Of a DNA stretch of 64,000 bases, positions 10,321-20,300 are shown piece by piece. This stretch comes from Corydoras sp. C115 (Eukaryota; Chordata; Actinopteri; Siluriformes; Callichthyidae), in NCBI GenBank assembly GCA_019802505.1, contig JAFMOC010000031.1, positions 2,910,001-2,974,000 of the forward strand. The letters are read 5' to 3'. Position 1 is the stretch's first letter, and each line of letters opens with the position of its first letter. The notes beneath the pieces are model-generated. The model did not search any database. It worked only from the letters and a program-made list of their open reading frames with translations, and had not been told where the DNA came from. The position numbers were made by a program, and so were the translations under genes.

Positions 10321-12796
10321 GCTTTGCTATCCTGGGGCATGGCTCTGGGATTAGCCAATTCCACGAGGGAACATGCATGTCGTTTTTCTTCATATTTAGG
10401 TCAGCGCATCTTGTCGCGAAGCATGTATAGCCATTTTATGCGCCTATTTACTCTTCGGGGGCCATCTAACTTTTCTCGATCTCAGGAAACTTCCAGTGGA
10501 CTGGGAGCAATAGCACACGTGAATGTCACCGAGGACATCCTCCTGTTCGCAGTGGCTTTCGGTGATCTATTTCGGGCACTGGACCATAGAAGTCGCAGGG
10601 TAGGTGAAAGCCAGCCTTCCCTCCGGAGCCCGGGCTGAGGAAACACAGCCACTCTGGATCACTTTACATGACAATGTGATGGACTGAGTTGCCTGTTTTT
10701 ATTATGAGCCGAGCTGTCACGGAAGGAAATATCTCCGCAGCCCCGAAGCACTTCGGCTTATATCGCAATGGGATGACTGTTTTGAATAATTGTCTGCACG
10801 CCGTCTGCTGCCTGCGTAGCCGAGGTTGGGAATCCGGCATGATGTTCACAGACGATGACAGCGCTAAGTGTAATTAAAGCAAGGCGGCGTTTTGCAGAAT
10901 TATTATGGGGACTTATGGAAGGTAATCTGGAATGACTGCCTAAAGCATGTCACTTACTTCAACTTATTCATCCTCATCCATCTAGTTCTGTGCTCCCCAT
11001 CGGTTTGAGGAACCTCTTTCCCCTGACATTCCGATATCTTGTTTGAGTTCACCCTCAACCTCCTGCCATCAGTAACTCAAGGCCCATCTCCCTCCTGCCA
11101 GCTGCCTTCGCTACCTGTTCTTGCTTCTCTCTATTCAGGATGTCAAGCTGCACCTCCGCTGAGACCAAGCGTGACTCCTTTATTCATTATTCTGCCCTTA
11201 CATTCCATGAATGCACTCGAGGTGGCTATGAATTTCGAGCAGACATTCAAATTTATGACCAAATAATGTGTGCAAATTTGCAATTTTCAGCCTAGGAAAC
11301 CTACCCCTTACATCTTTAAAGGAACAGATATAAACGCAGGCAAAGACATCTCTGCCTCCCTTTAATAAACCACTTAATAAAGTGAGTCAAGTTTAAAGGT
11401 GAAATGAATAAGGTGATGTTCAGTCACAAAGTTGATTTGACGTTCACCCCGGCGATCGGAGGACTCATGTTGGATCAATAGCGAGGTATTAACATACTAA
11501 ATAGGTTGTCAATTGGGAAGGATAAACAGATGTAGTGAAGGGAGCGGAGTCAATTTATGGCTGTCAGCAATGATTATGCACCCAAAGAGCCAAGTCAGCC
11601 GTTCACACCAAAGTTTTAATGCCGTGGACTGAGAGAAAACTGAAACCTTTCTAGCTGGCCCAAAAGGAAGGCGTGCGGATGTTTATTCGTTCATCGCAAC
11701 GAGTCATTAATCACACTCAGGGCTTTCCACTGTGCTAATTTGATCTATAAATAATCTTAATAAAACATTTATTTAATTTCTGAGACCAGCAACCATTGAT
11801 TAATTGCGAGCAGCTTCGAGGGGACACACGTCAGTGGTTGAAATATCAGTTTGTCAGAACGGTTTAATTCGGAGAGGAGCTTGTGTAGGGCTGAACGTGT
11901 GCGGTGTGAATTCGACCCACACTGCTAAAGATGTGCAAACTTAAGCCTCTTTGTTTTTCACATCACCATAATCAGGTTTCAGCAAACATTCAAACTGGAT
12001 CCGTTTTTGTAGCAAAAGCAGGAACCATTTTCTGTGTATTAAATGTGTGGGAGTTTTTTCCACTTTGCTTTGAAGACCTTTTCGCCATTTACAAGAAATA
12101 TATTACATTTCATATTATTAAATATTTATATTAAAACAAATCTTTGTAATATCCTTTGTCTACAAATTTGGTCAAAAGTTCTATTAAACCACACTTTGTA
12201 CATGGGAACTTGAAAACTTGGGCAAAACAGAAAGCCAATAGAGGGCACTTAAAGGGAGATGGTAACCTTTAAATACCTTTTTTTTTGTTTTGTTTTGTTT
12301 TTTACACTTTAAAGATAAAAGCCAGAACAAGAAGCAGAGCTGGGATGCTTTAACTAGAGCATCGATCTTAACAAGATACAAGGAACTTCAATAGAACTAA
12401 AGCTTATTGAGTAACTGGTGAGCCCTGCTTCATTTAGAACAGTTTTATACGATGTTCCATTTACCCCAGATACAACACAGTAACGAAAACACGTGTAGGA
12501 CGGTGGTCATCAACACAGCGCATTTGTGTTTTTTGCTAGATCCCGGGAACGAGCCAACTTCTACAGTACATCTTGCAATTATTCTGAAGCATCCTGCTGA
12601 TCACAGAGACTTGATTCTGAATGATAAAATGAGAATGTATGAGTCCGTAGCCTGGGAGTAAAAATATTCAGTGGTCAGCATTATATTCCAGATTTTTAGA
12701 ATGGGACATCTGGAACCTGGTGCAGAGGAGCTGAACCAATGTGAAGATCAGAAATAAGAAAGTTTACATTTAATTTATTAGACTAGATTTGAATTG
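10321..12796. other. Unique DNA with patches of higher CpG; possible regulatory elements
   Basis: Region 10.33-10.88 kb holds more CpG than its surroundings and a 104-codon plus-strand open frame without recognisable domains. Region 11.38-11.83 kb contains many TAAT/ATTA cores and no repeats. Both lie between the coding exon and the CpG island. They could be enhancers or extra non-coding exons; nothing in the sequence proves either. Confidence 0.3.
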
Positions 12797-12865
12797 ATAA
12801 AACAGGTAGGTAGACAGATAGACAAGACGGATAGATAGACAGATAGACAGATGGATGGATGGATG
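12797..12865. repeat. GATA/GACA/GATG tetranucleotide repeat
   Basis: Imperfect tetranucleotide array built of TAGA, CAGA and TGGA units. Confidence 0.9.
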
Positions 12866-13691
12866 TTGCTAAATGGAGAACACACTCATTCCACACACTA
12901 CACATCACACCTTCATCTAATCTAATACAGCACTGTTTCCCAACTTCAGCTCTAAATGAACATCCTATCAAATACAGGGCTTTCCTGCTTGGGTAGTAAA
13001 AGTGATGCTCGCTTTGGAAGCATCCTCAGGTCAGTGTTGCGATCTGCATCGCACGCAGGATATAAATCAGATCTGATTTAAATGCATTATGTAAGTTGTT
13101 GAACTAACGCGTATCTATAGGCTACATGTGCGCGGACACCGGGGTGTTCGGTTTCGGGCTGGTGGATGTAACAGACCACTTTTAACTTTGCTTTCGCCCT
13201 CGGAGGATATAATTAAAATATTCGGTTACAAGCAGCATAAGTGCCGGCCGGCTTTAAAGAGAGATCAGGCTTGAAATGGAGCGTATCGATTATCCAAATG
13301 CATGCGATGTACCGAGGCTGGGGTTTTCTCCGGGATGTCGGTGTTAGCCAAGGTCTGGACGAGCTGTTTAGGGGGAAATAATTAATAAATAAAAAAAATA
13401 AGAAGAAATAGCTTTGTGCTGAATAAACGCCCCGTGATTTCACAAGCTGGCTAAAGTCCCCTGACTGACGCGCACCTGCCCCGATGATACGGACTTGTTC
13501 CACTTGCATTCCCAGCAAAAAGACACCGCAACAGATAAAACCGCAAAGTGTCTGCGGGTTTCAGAGCGCTGTGATTAATCAGGTTCATTTGAGGCCAACT
13601 TCAAACGTGCCATGAGTTTGTTAGGGCAACGCGCAGTAACAGTAAAGTCTGTTCGGAGGCGCAGCATCAGTCACTTATGGCTTTCTCTTAC

Positions 13692-14345
13692 CTTTTAAGA
13701 GGAATATAGAAACTCCTCTGGATTCCCGTCACGTAGTGAGAAGCATCGCAGCGTTGGGGAAAGAATTAGCGATTCAAGTGCAGCCCAAAAACAGGAAAAA
13801 GTGGCATGAAATAAGAAATTCTCTGTGCATGGGGGGAAAAAAATCGTCTGCTTTGTGTGTCGTATCCAGCTAAGAAGCAGAAAAAGGCGATCGGCGTCCT
13901 TAGGAGAGTCCACGGTCCACGGTTTTATGGCACCGACGCGCGACTTTTCGCTGTAAATTCCTCTTCAGACGCGTAAAGCTGTTCCTCCACACGCACAGCA
14001 CGGATGCTCCGAGTCGTTTAGTCAACAAGCAGGACTTCACACTCGGGGGAAAAAAGAAAAGGAAGCAAGTAGGGGGGTAAAGAACTCATCATTCGCCACG
14101 GGGCGCTCTTCCGGACCACATAGGGGCTGGTTAAGGGAATTTGGAGCGTCGCACGCGCAATTGCGCGCAACTGGGATGCGAAGGCAGACTCTCGGCAAAC
14201 ATAGCCAGATACGATCTCGCTTTCTGTTTTTGTCACCTTCACAGTTTGGCAACACGAGCCATAATTAAAACGAGCCAAAGTGACGCGTGCGTGGACCGCT
14301 CTTCCCAACGGAGGAGGGAGATGAAAGCGTGCCTCGGCGCAGCAT
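13692..14345 (-). other. pcdh11: Candidate non-coding first exon (5' UTR)
   Basis: Its right edge is only approximate (somewhere in 13.9-14.4 kb, below the GC boxes). Its left edge is a strong donor: minus-strand AAAAG followed by GTAAGAG, with the GT at 13691-13690. The exon would splice to the acceptor at 6170 ahead of the ATG. Short upstream open frames exist in it. Mammalian PCDH11X is known to have non-coding 5' exons, which makes the layout plausible. Confidence 0.4.
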
Positions 14346-14368
14346 CACTCACTCACTCACTCACTCAG
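14346..14368. repeat. (ACTC)n short tandem repeat in the CpG island
   Basis: About six CACT units, reading GAGT on the minus strand, close to where the transcription start is expected. A GAGA-like element is possible, or plain slippage. Confidence 0.7.
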
Positions 14369-14428
14369 TCTGACACACTCCCAGCGCCGAGGCATCTCTC
14401 AGTCGGCTGGTGCTGGTGCTGGAGCTGG

Positions 14429-14450
14429 CCCCGCCCCTAACCCCGCCCCC
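14429..14450 (-). promoter_or_regulatory. Two GC boxes (Sp/KLF-type sites)
   Basis: CCCCGCCCC at 14429-14437 and CCCCGCCCCC at 14441-14450 on the plus strand, so GGGGCGGGG on the minus strand. They are placed just upstream of the candidate leftward first exon. Confidence 0.6.
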
Positions 14451-14854
14451 ATTCGCATCGCCAAGGCACGTCAACGCGATGGGAAGGGTCTCCGCCGAGC
14501 ATCCCCACCTCCGTCATGTTGCGGCCGCACAGCCGCGCAGCAGCACCGCCGCGGAGGACCGTGGCTGGGAGCTTGATCGAGGGGGCAGTGTTCGCTTGGA
14601 AAATGCGGGTCCGGCTCACACGGCCAGCATTTTCTCCAAACTGTTAACTATTGGTAATCACTCTGCATTTGTATCGCAAATCAGCCTTCCATAAATCACA
14701 GGAAGGGCTCTCCAAATCCAGCTGTGATCATTTTATTCTGCATACTATTAAAATCAGGATTTACACTTCTTAAAAAAAAATTAAAGCAAGTGTGATGTAA
14801 GCAGTCAACAACTATGGATTATTAGGAGCTGACTGCTAATTAGCAATAAGGCAA

Positions 14855-15170
14855 TTCATTCATTCTTTCATTCTCTTCCACTTAATCCTTTACTAGGGTT
14901 GGGAGGAGGGGGGATCCTGTTGCACAGTGCGCCAATCTATCGCTGGGCACACTCACTCACTCACACAGACAAACACACACAAACACTCTATATTGGGCCA
15001 TTTAGAACATTCATTTTAGCTTGAATTCTGTTCTGTGGGAGGAAACTAAAGAACCCGGAAGAAACCCACACATAAGGGAGAACGTGGAAACTCCACCCAG
15101 ATTGGAATTCAAATCTGGATCCCCAGCGCTGAGTGGCAAACATGCTAACCACTAAGCCACAATGCCACCC
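14855..15170 (-). mobile_element. DANA/mermaid-type SINE, moderately diverged
   Basis: Nearly full length. The ATTC-rich tail is at the left, and the head with the complement of GCTAACCACTAAGCCACAAT at the right. It carries private changes relative to the younger copies. The AATAAAGCA immediately to its right was duplicated by the next insertion. Confidence 0.85.
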
Positions 15171-15179
15171 AATAAAGCA
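15171..15179. repeat. Target-site duplication, left copy
   Basis: AATAAAGCA, repeated at 15521-15529 on the other side of the SINE between. Confidence 0.8.
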
Positions 15180-15520
15180 TTCATTCATTCATTCATTCAT
15201 TCATTCATTATCTTCCACTTTATCCTCTATTAGGGTCGCGGTGGGGTTCCCCATGCCCACCCAGGGGAGAAAGTTTCGGGCGCTTGGCAGATAAATTCAG
15301 ATACATTCACTCACACAAACACACTCTATATGGGGCAATTTGGAGAACTCAATTGACTTGATCAATTGTTTTTGGACTGTGGGAGGAAACCGGAGAACCT
15401 GGAGGAAACCCACACGGACACGGGGAGAACATGGAAACTCCACCCAGATGGGGATTCAAAACTGTATTCCCTAGTGCCGAGAGGCGAACGTGCTAACCTC
15501 TAAGCCACCGTGCCGCCCCC
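15180..15520 (-). mobile_element. DANA/mermaid-type SINE, full length
   Basis: Tail of TTCATTCATTCATT units at left, then a unique 3' part, the conserved core (TTTTTGGACTGTGGGAGGAA at 15370) and the tRNA-like head at right. Flanked by the 9-bp duplication AATAAAGCA. It lies head to head with the copy at 15546-15905. Confidence 0.92.
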
Positions 15521-15545
15521 AATAAAGCAATTTAATATATTATTA

Positions 15546-15905
15546 GGGCGGCACGGTGGCTTAGTGGTTAGCACGTTCTCCTCTCAGCACTAGGGATTCC
15601 CGGTTCGAATCCCCATCTGGGTGGAGTTTCCATGTTCTCCCCGTGTCTGTGTGGGTTTCCTCCGGGTTCTGCGATTTCCTCCCACAGTCCAAAAACATGG
15701 ATCAAGTCAATTGAGTTCTCCAAATTGCCCCATATAGTGTGTGTATGCGTGCGTGTCTGTGTGAGTGAGTGTGTGCCCAGCGATAGATTGGCGCGCTGTC
15801 CTGGGTGTATCTGCCCAGCGCCCGAGGCGTTCTCCTCTGAATGGGCATGGGGAACCCCACCGCGACCCTAATAGAGGATAAAGTGGAAGATAATGAATGA
15901 ATGAA
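15546..15905 (+). mobile_element. DANA/mermaid-type SINE, full length with 13-bp target duplication
   Basis: The head carries pol III boxes: A-box TGGCTTAGTGG at 15557 and B-box GGTTCGAATCC at 15602. The core TTTCCTCCCACAGTCCAAAA follows, then a (GT/GA)n stretch and a tail of GAATGAATGAAT. The duplication TAATATATTATTA stands at 15533-15545 and 15906-15918. It probably moved with enzymes of a partner LINE; none is in the window. Confidence 0.93.
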
Positions 15906-15910
15906 TAATA

Positions 15911-15948
<38 letters not shown>
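15911..15948. repeat. (TTA)n microsatellite
   Basis: About a dozen TTA units directly after the SINE. It may have grown from the AT-rich target duplication. Confidence 0.9.
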
Positions 15949-15950
<2 letters not shown>

Positions 15951-16039
15951 TTTCTCTTAGTTATTCCCCAATCCTAATCAGGGTCATGTACAAGAGTTTA
16001 ATCACCAAAGGACATGCTGGACAAAACCCCAGTCTCCGA

Positions 16040-16500
16040 GCAGACACACAGACAAACATTCACACCATGGGGCAATTTAATTTCTCCACCTTTTCGACTT
16101 GCATGTTTTAGGACTGTGCAAGATGATAAGCGGCGGCTCTAGAGGGAGGCTGGGGGGACAACAAATTTGGCCTCACCTGTGGTCCCACTAAATGAGGTCT
16201 GAGTCACCTCACTTTTGCAAAGACACAGCGATATAATATTTACACATTGACTCTTGTATCTCATTATCCACAATGCACAATAAGGTCGAAGGTAATTGGA
16301 CCCTCTAACACAGCCATGTTCGGTATTCCAATTAGGGACGTGGGCGGCATGGAGCCTAGCCCAGCTCCCAATTGATAGGGGAAACACAATAGTCCAGAAT
16401 TATGTTTTTGGACAGTGGGAGGAAGCCAAAGATTTTGGAGGAAACATGGCAGATGTGGGGAGGACATGCAAACTCATTTGAACCCTACATGCAAACTCAT
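16040..16500 (-). mobile_element. Old SINE remnants, probably two
   Basis: Degraded core motifs on the minus strand: a GGGGCAATTTAAT piece near 16070 and TTTTTGGACAGTGGGAGGAA near 16408. At 16465-16509 a 24-base unit starting ACATGCAAACTCATTTG is duplicated in tandem. Confidence 0.5.
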
Positions 16501-16608
16501 TTGAACCCTTCAATGATGTCAGTGGGGAGAGAAAAATAATGATGATTTTTTTAATTGCATACTTCTACCAAAACTTTAACATGGCATTGATGGAATACGA
16601 CCACTAAT

Positions 16609-16610
<2 letters not shown>

Positions 16611-16644
<34 letters not shown>
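16611..16644. repeat. (AAT)n microsatellite
   Basis: About eleven units of AAT/TAA. The following 390 bases, up to the next SINE, show nothing recognisable. Confidence 0.9.
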
Positions 16645-16646
<2 letters not shown>

Positions 16647-17032
16647 ATTATTGTATTAAATTAATTAATACATAAGGTGCAGTAACCATTCCATGTTAGC
16701 TTTTTGAAACTTTTTAAACATCTAGCCGAGAAGAAAATGATAATTAAACCCTGTGCATTAGGACATCCCGGAATAAAACAGCTTCTTTCTGAATATTAAG
16801 ATTTATAATTTAGGTTACCACAGATTTGTTTTGCCATAGTGTATACCCATCATTTACATCTAATAAGCCACATACCCTTACCAGCTCTATTTACCATTTA
16901 AATGCCCTTTGTAATTCACCAATTACAGATTAAAGTCTGTTGGTTTCTTTACATACTGTGTTCGTGCCCTTTACTCTGTTCTCCAATGATCAAAAGCACA
17001 CAAGACCAGCACTGAGCAGGTTTTATTTGTGT

Positions 17033-17312
17033 GGTGTTTCGGGCACTGGGCAGATACACCCTGGACGAGGCGCTAATTCATTGCTTGGCACATACTCTTT
17101 CACACAGACACAAACCCTATATGGGGCAACACAATTTAGAGCAACCGATTCCCCTTAAATTGATGTTTTTGGACTGTGAAAGGACACCGAAAAACCTGGA
17201 GAAAACCCACGTAGACACAAGGAGAACATGGAAACTCCACCCAGATTGGGATTTAAACTCAGATCCCCAGCACTGAAAGGAGTACGTGTTAACCACCCTG
17301 CCCCCCCCCCCG
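17033..17312 (-). mobile_element. DANA/mermaid-type SINE, diverged
   Basis: Lacks the ATTC tail but keeps the 3' unique part (TTTCGGGCACTGGGCAGATA at 17037), the core and part of the head, which ends in a C-run. Confidence 0.8.
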
Positions 17313-17345
17313 ACAATAAAACTGTCCAAGTCAATTGTATAAGCG

Positions 17346-17372
17346 CACACACACACACACACACACACACAG
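17346..17372. repeat. (CA)n microsatellite
   Basis: Thirteen CA units, adjacent to the MITE remnant at 17375. Confidence 0.95.
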
Positions 17373-17374
17373 AG

Positions 17375-17552
17375 TGTCACTGGAATGCTGAGAATCACTC
17401 ACCACCCACATAAACACCTGTTTTGTGGAGGTTCTGACCTTTTGAAAACACTCTGGGACTAACAAATAAAAAATACAGATAACAAACTGACTACAGCAAT
17501 TGTAAAGACTTTAGCTGCAGGTAGGTGTACCTAATGAAGTGAGCAATGAGTA
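17375..17552 (+). mobile_element. MITE remnant ending in a decayed Tc1-type terminal repeat
   Basis: Contains the family signature GTCACTGGAATGCTGAGAAT followed by CACCACCCACATAA. At 17523-17552 it has GGTGTACCTAATGAAGTGAG, clearly related to the right terminal repeat of the element at 17764-18985 (GGTGTACCTAATAAAGTGGC). Confidence 0.5.
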
Positions 17553-17707
17553 AAATGACAACCATGATCAGTACATGATCCACCTATAACATGTCCATGA
17601 ACTGTCTATCAAATGTCATGAGCCTCCAATAAAATGTATAGCATCAACTCTGATTAATGTAGCAGCTGTACTTACTATAAAAGCCATATAAATGGTTTGG
17701 TAACACG

Positions 17708-17710
<3 letters not shown>

Positions 17711-17763
<53 letters not shown>
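17711..17763. repeat. (TA)n array, left flank of the Tc1-like element
   Basis: Pure TA that continues on the other side of the transposon at 18986-19018, so one array was split by the insertion. Confidence 0.95.
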
Positions 17764-17766
<3 letters not shown>

Positions 17767-18982
17767 TCACCGGCCACTTTATTAGGTACACCATTCTAGT
17801 AACGGGTTGGACCCCCTTTTGCCTTCCGAACTGCCTCAATTCTTCGTGGCATAGATTCAACAAGGTGCTGGAAGCATTCGTCAGAGAGTTTGGTCCATAT
17901 TGACATGATGGCATCACACAGTTGCCGCAGATTTGTCGGCTGCACATCCATGATGCGAATCCCCCGTTCCATCACATCCCAATGATGCTCTATTGGATTG
18001 AGATCTGGTGACTGTGGAGGCCATTTGAGTACAGTGAACTCATTGTCATGTTCAAGAAACCAGTCTGAGATGATTCCAGCTTTATGACATGGCGCATTAT
18101 CCTGCTGAAAGTAGCCATCAGATGTTGGGTACATTGTGGCCATAAAGGGATGGACATGTTCAGCAACAATACTCAGGTAGGCTGTGGCGTTGCAACGATG
18201 CTCAATTGGTACCAAGGGGCCCTAAGAGTGACAAGAAAATATTCCCCACACCATGACACCACCACCACCAGCCTGAACCGTTGATACAAGGCAGGAAGGA
18301 TCCATGCTTTCATGTTGTTGACGCCAAATTCTGACCCTACCATGTCGAATGTCGCAGCAGAAATCGAGACTCATCAGACCAGGCAACGTTTTTCCAATCT
18401 TCTATTGTCCAATTTCGATGAGCTTGTGCAAATTGTAGCCTCAGTTTCCTGTTCTTAGCTGAAAGGAGTGGCACCCGATGTGGTCTTCTGCTGCTGTAGC
18501 CCATCTGCCTCAAAGTTCGACGTACTGTGCGTTCAGAGATGCTCTTCTGCCTACCTTGGTTGTAACGGGTGGCTATTTGAGTCACTGTTGCCTTTCTAAC
18601 AGCTCTAACCAGTCTGGCCATTCTCCTCTGACCTCTGGCATCAACAAGGCATTTCCGCCCACAGAACTGCCGCTCACTGGATGTTTTTTCTTTTTCGGAC
18701 CATTCTCTGTAAACCCTAGAGATGGTTGTGCGTGAAAATCCCAGTAGATCAGCAGTTTCTGAAATACTCAGACCAGCCCTTCTGGCACCAACAACCATGC
18801 CACGTTCAAAGGCACTCAAATCACCTTTCTTCCCCATACTGATGCTCGGTTTGAACTGCAGGAGATTGTCTTGACCATGTCTACATGCCTAAATGCACTG
18901 AGTTGCCGCCATGTGATTGGCTGATTAGAAATTAAGTGTTAACGAGCAGTTGGACAGGTGTACCTAATAAAGTGGCCAGTGA

Positions 18983-18985
<3 letters not shown>
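17764..18985 (-). mobile_element. Tc1/mariner-type transposon, near full length
   Basis: 1,222 bp bounded by 29-bp inverted terminal repeats (17764-17792 and 18957-18985) that differ at one position and begin CACTCAC. TA dinucleotides flank both ends (17762-17763 and 18986-18987), as expected for Tc1/mariner target duplication. Inside is one minus-strand transposase gene, now broken. The ends and interior resemble a Tc1-like group that I recall as widely spread among fishes and lampreys with signs of horizontal transfer; this is recall and not checked. Confidence 0.92.
17796..18837 (-). pseudogene. Tc1-like transposase, broken by frameshift and stop
   Basis: Cut-and-paste DNA transposase. 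From ATG at 18837 the first 166 codons read openly: an N-terminal helix-turn-helix (around SISETADLLGFSRTTISRVY, residues 24-43), a second DNA-binding segment, and the first catalytic aspartate in WSDESRF. An extra base near 18343 shifts the frame. Further on a TAG stop lies near 18219. The last part (18215-17796) is open and holds the second aspartate in QQDNAPCH and the glutamate in SPDLNPIEHHW. By my count 36 residues separate these two, against 34 in classical Tc1. The total span of about 347 codons fits a whole transposase, so few lesions have accumulated. No activity is expected from this copy. Confidence 0.9.

Positions 18986-19018
<33 letters not shown>
18986..19018. repeat. (TA)n array, right flank of the Tc1-like element
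   Basis: Continuation of the array at 17711-17763. The next 330 bases hold nothing recognised. Confidence 0.95.
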
Positions 19019-19021
<3 letters not shown>

Positions 19022-19346
19022 AATTAGAATTATTTTGTTGTATATAGTTACACAAATCTGCATATTGAGAATATTACATATTAAAAACCTATTATTACCT
19101 TTCAAACTTCCATGAAAAAGCAAACACACGTGTGAACTGATTTACCTGTTGCTGACTTCTTCGAATTGCGTCACCTGAAAACGCATACTATTGTAAAGCA
19201 CAGTGACCTCTAGTGGATGGTTTTAGTCTAACAAACATCTGACAGAAATGTTTCAGTCGGGTTAATTTGAGTTAATCAGCTTCTTTAATAAAATTCTATG
19301 ATTCAAATGTGCTTTTACAAAAAGCTGAGTAAAACATTAAAGGCCC

Positions 19347-19478
19347 TATATAGTTTGTGTGTTGGTGTGTGTGTGTGCCCAGCATTTGATTGGCGTGTGG
19401 GTGTATCTGCCAGCGCCCAAAATGTGCCCCTTCCCCCACAACCCTAGTATAGAATTAAGCGGTCAAGGTAATGATATG
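19347..19478 (+). mobile_element. SINE fragment, 3' part only
   Basis: 5'-truncated DANA/mermaid-type copy beginning in the GT-rich stretch and keeping the 3' unique part with TGTATCTGCC. The head is missing. Confidence 0.65.
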
Positions 19479-20171
19479 AAATACATCAGATAAAACTGCA
19501 TGTCGACACGCCTGTGAATCAGAACTTTTAGATAGTTCCTAGAAATGCTGAGAAAAATCTAATTTCATGATTCTGGACTGGAGATGATTATAGTTTGTAA
19601 AAAAAAGAGACTTTCCACTTCAGGGTAGGTAATTTCAGCATAAGAGGCATCATAAGTGTTTTAAGCATTGGTCTAGATGCAAGGGTATGATGCTTGCAAG
19701 CTCCATTTTCAAAAAATTCTGTGAAAATATAAACTACAGCTTAGAGTCGAACATGGTTAGATTAGATTTAACATTTGGCAAAGGAACCACACAATATTCC
19801 AATATTTCAAAGTACAGTGAGTGCTTGTCAAAAACTTATTATGCAAGTTCTTTCAGATAAGTCTGTGGATCAGTTCGGTCTGAACTGCACTTTGAATGTA
19901 TGTCAAACCATCAAGAAAATAGGCTACAAAGGGAATGTACTGTACTTATGAGAGTCTGTGCTTAGGGGCTTTCACCCATTTAACAAAGGCCATTCCTTTT
20001 AAGAAATACACATGTTCTGAGCAGAAACCATTAACTGTAAAATCCCTTAAGTATAACAAATCACTAACAATAACATGGCGCCCCAGGTAAGTTCTATAAG
20101 CAGCATCAGGAGGATAGTGTTTGTAACTCCAGCTGCATGTATTCCATCCATTGCTAATGGGTCTTATAAAA
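19479..20171. other. Intergenic DNA, nothing recognised
   Basis: No exon-like frame and no recognised repeat. Confidence 0.5.
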
Positions 20172-20300
20172 TATACAGTAGCAGTCAAGTTTGGACACAC
20201 CTCCTTCTTGCTCCATTGTCTATTTTCTCCATGAACCATATAAATAGAATTTGTAGTTTTACGATTATAGATTTTTACAATTAAGACTTCTTATATATGG
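20172..20300 (+). mobile_element. End of a Tc1-related MITE
   Basis: Starts with ACAGTAGCAGTCAAGTTTGG and continues with TGCTCCATTGTCTATTTTCT. The reverse complement of this end occurs at 61012-61087 and 51375-51433. Only the terminal segment remains. Confidence 0.5.

Larger units (their letters stand above)
6170..13691 (-). other. pcdh11: Proposed first intron of pcdh11
   Basis: Stretch between the acceptor at 6170 and the candidate first-exon donor at 13691. It contains the TA/CA array and MITE remnant near 6.5-7.1 kb, one SINE at 7.9 kb, unique sequence with no recognised gene, and a tetranucleotide repeat at 12.8 kb. More non-coding exons could lie inside it. The assignment depends on the first exon being correct. 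Confidence 0.4.
13100..14650 (-). promoter_or_regulatory. pcdh11: CpG island, probable pcdh11 promoter
   Basis: CpG dinucleotides, rare in the rest of the window, occur about 5-9 times per 60 bases between about 13.9 and 14.6 kb, including a NotI-type site at 14521. Two GC boxes lie at 14429-14450. A minus-strand splice donor follows at 13691/13690. Together these suggest a TATA-less CpG-island promoter firing leftwards towards the protocadherin exon 7.5 kb away. Promotion in the other direction cannot be excluded. No TATA box or clear start site was found. Confidence 0.55.

Noticed and set aside
10324..10638. 104-codon plus-strand open frame in a CpG-richer patch
   Set aside because: No domain or recognisable similarity, and no clear exon boundaries on either side.
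14018..14308. 96-codon minus-strand open frame in the CpG island
   Set aside because: GC-rich DNA gives long chance frames; no motif. At most an upstream open frame of the untranslated exon.
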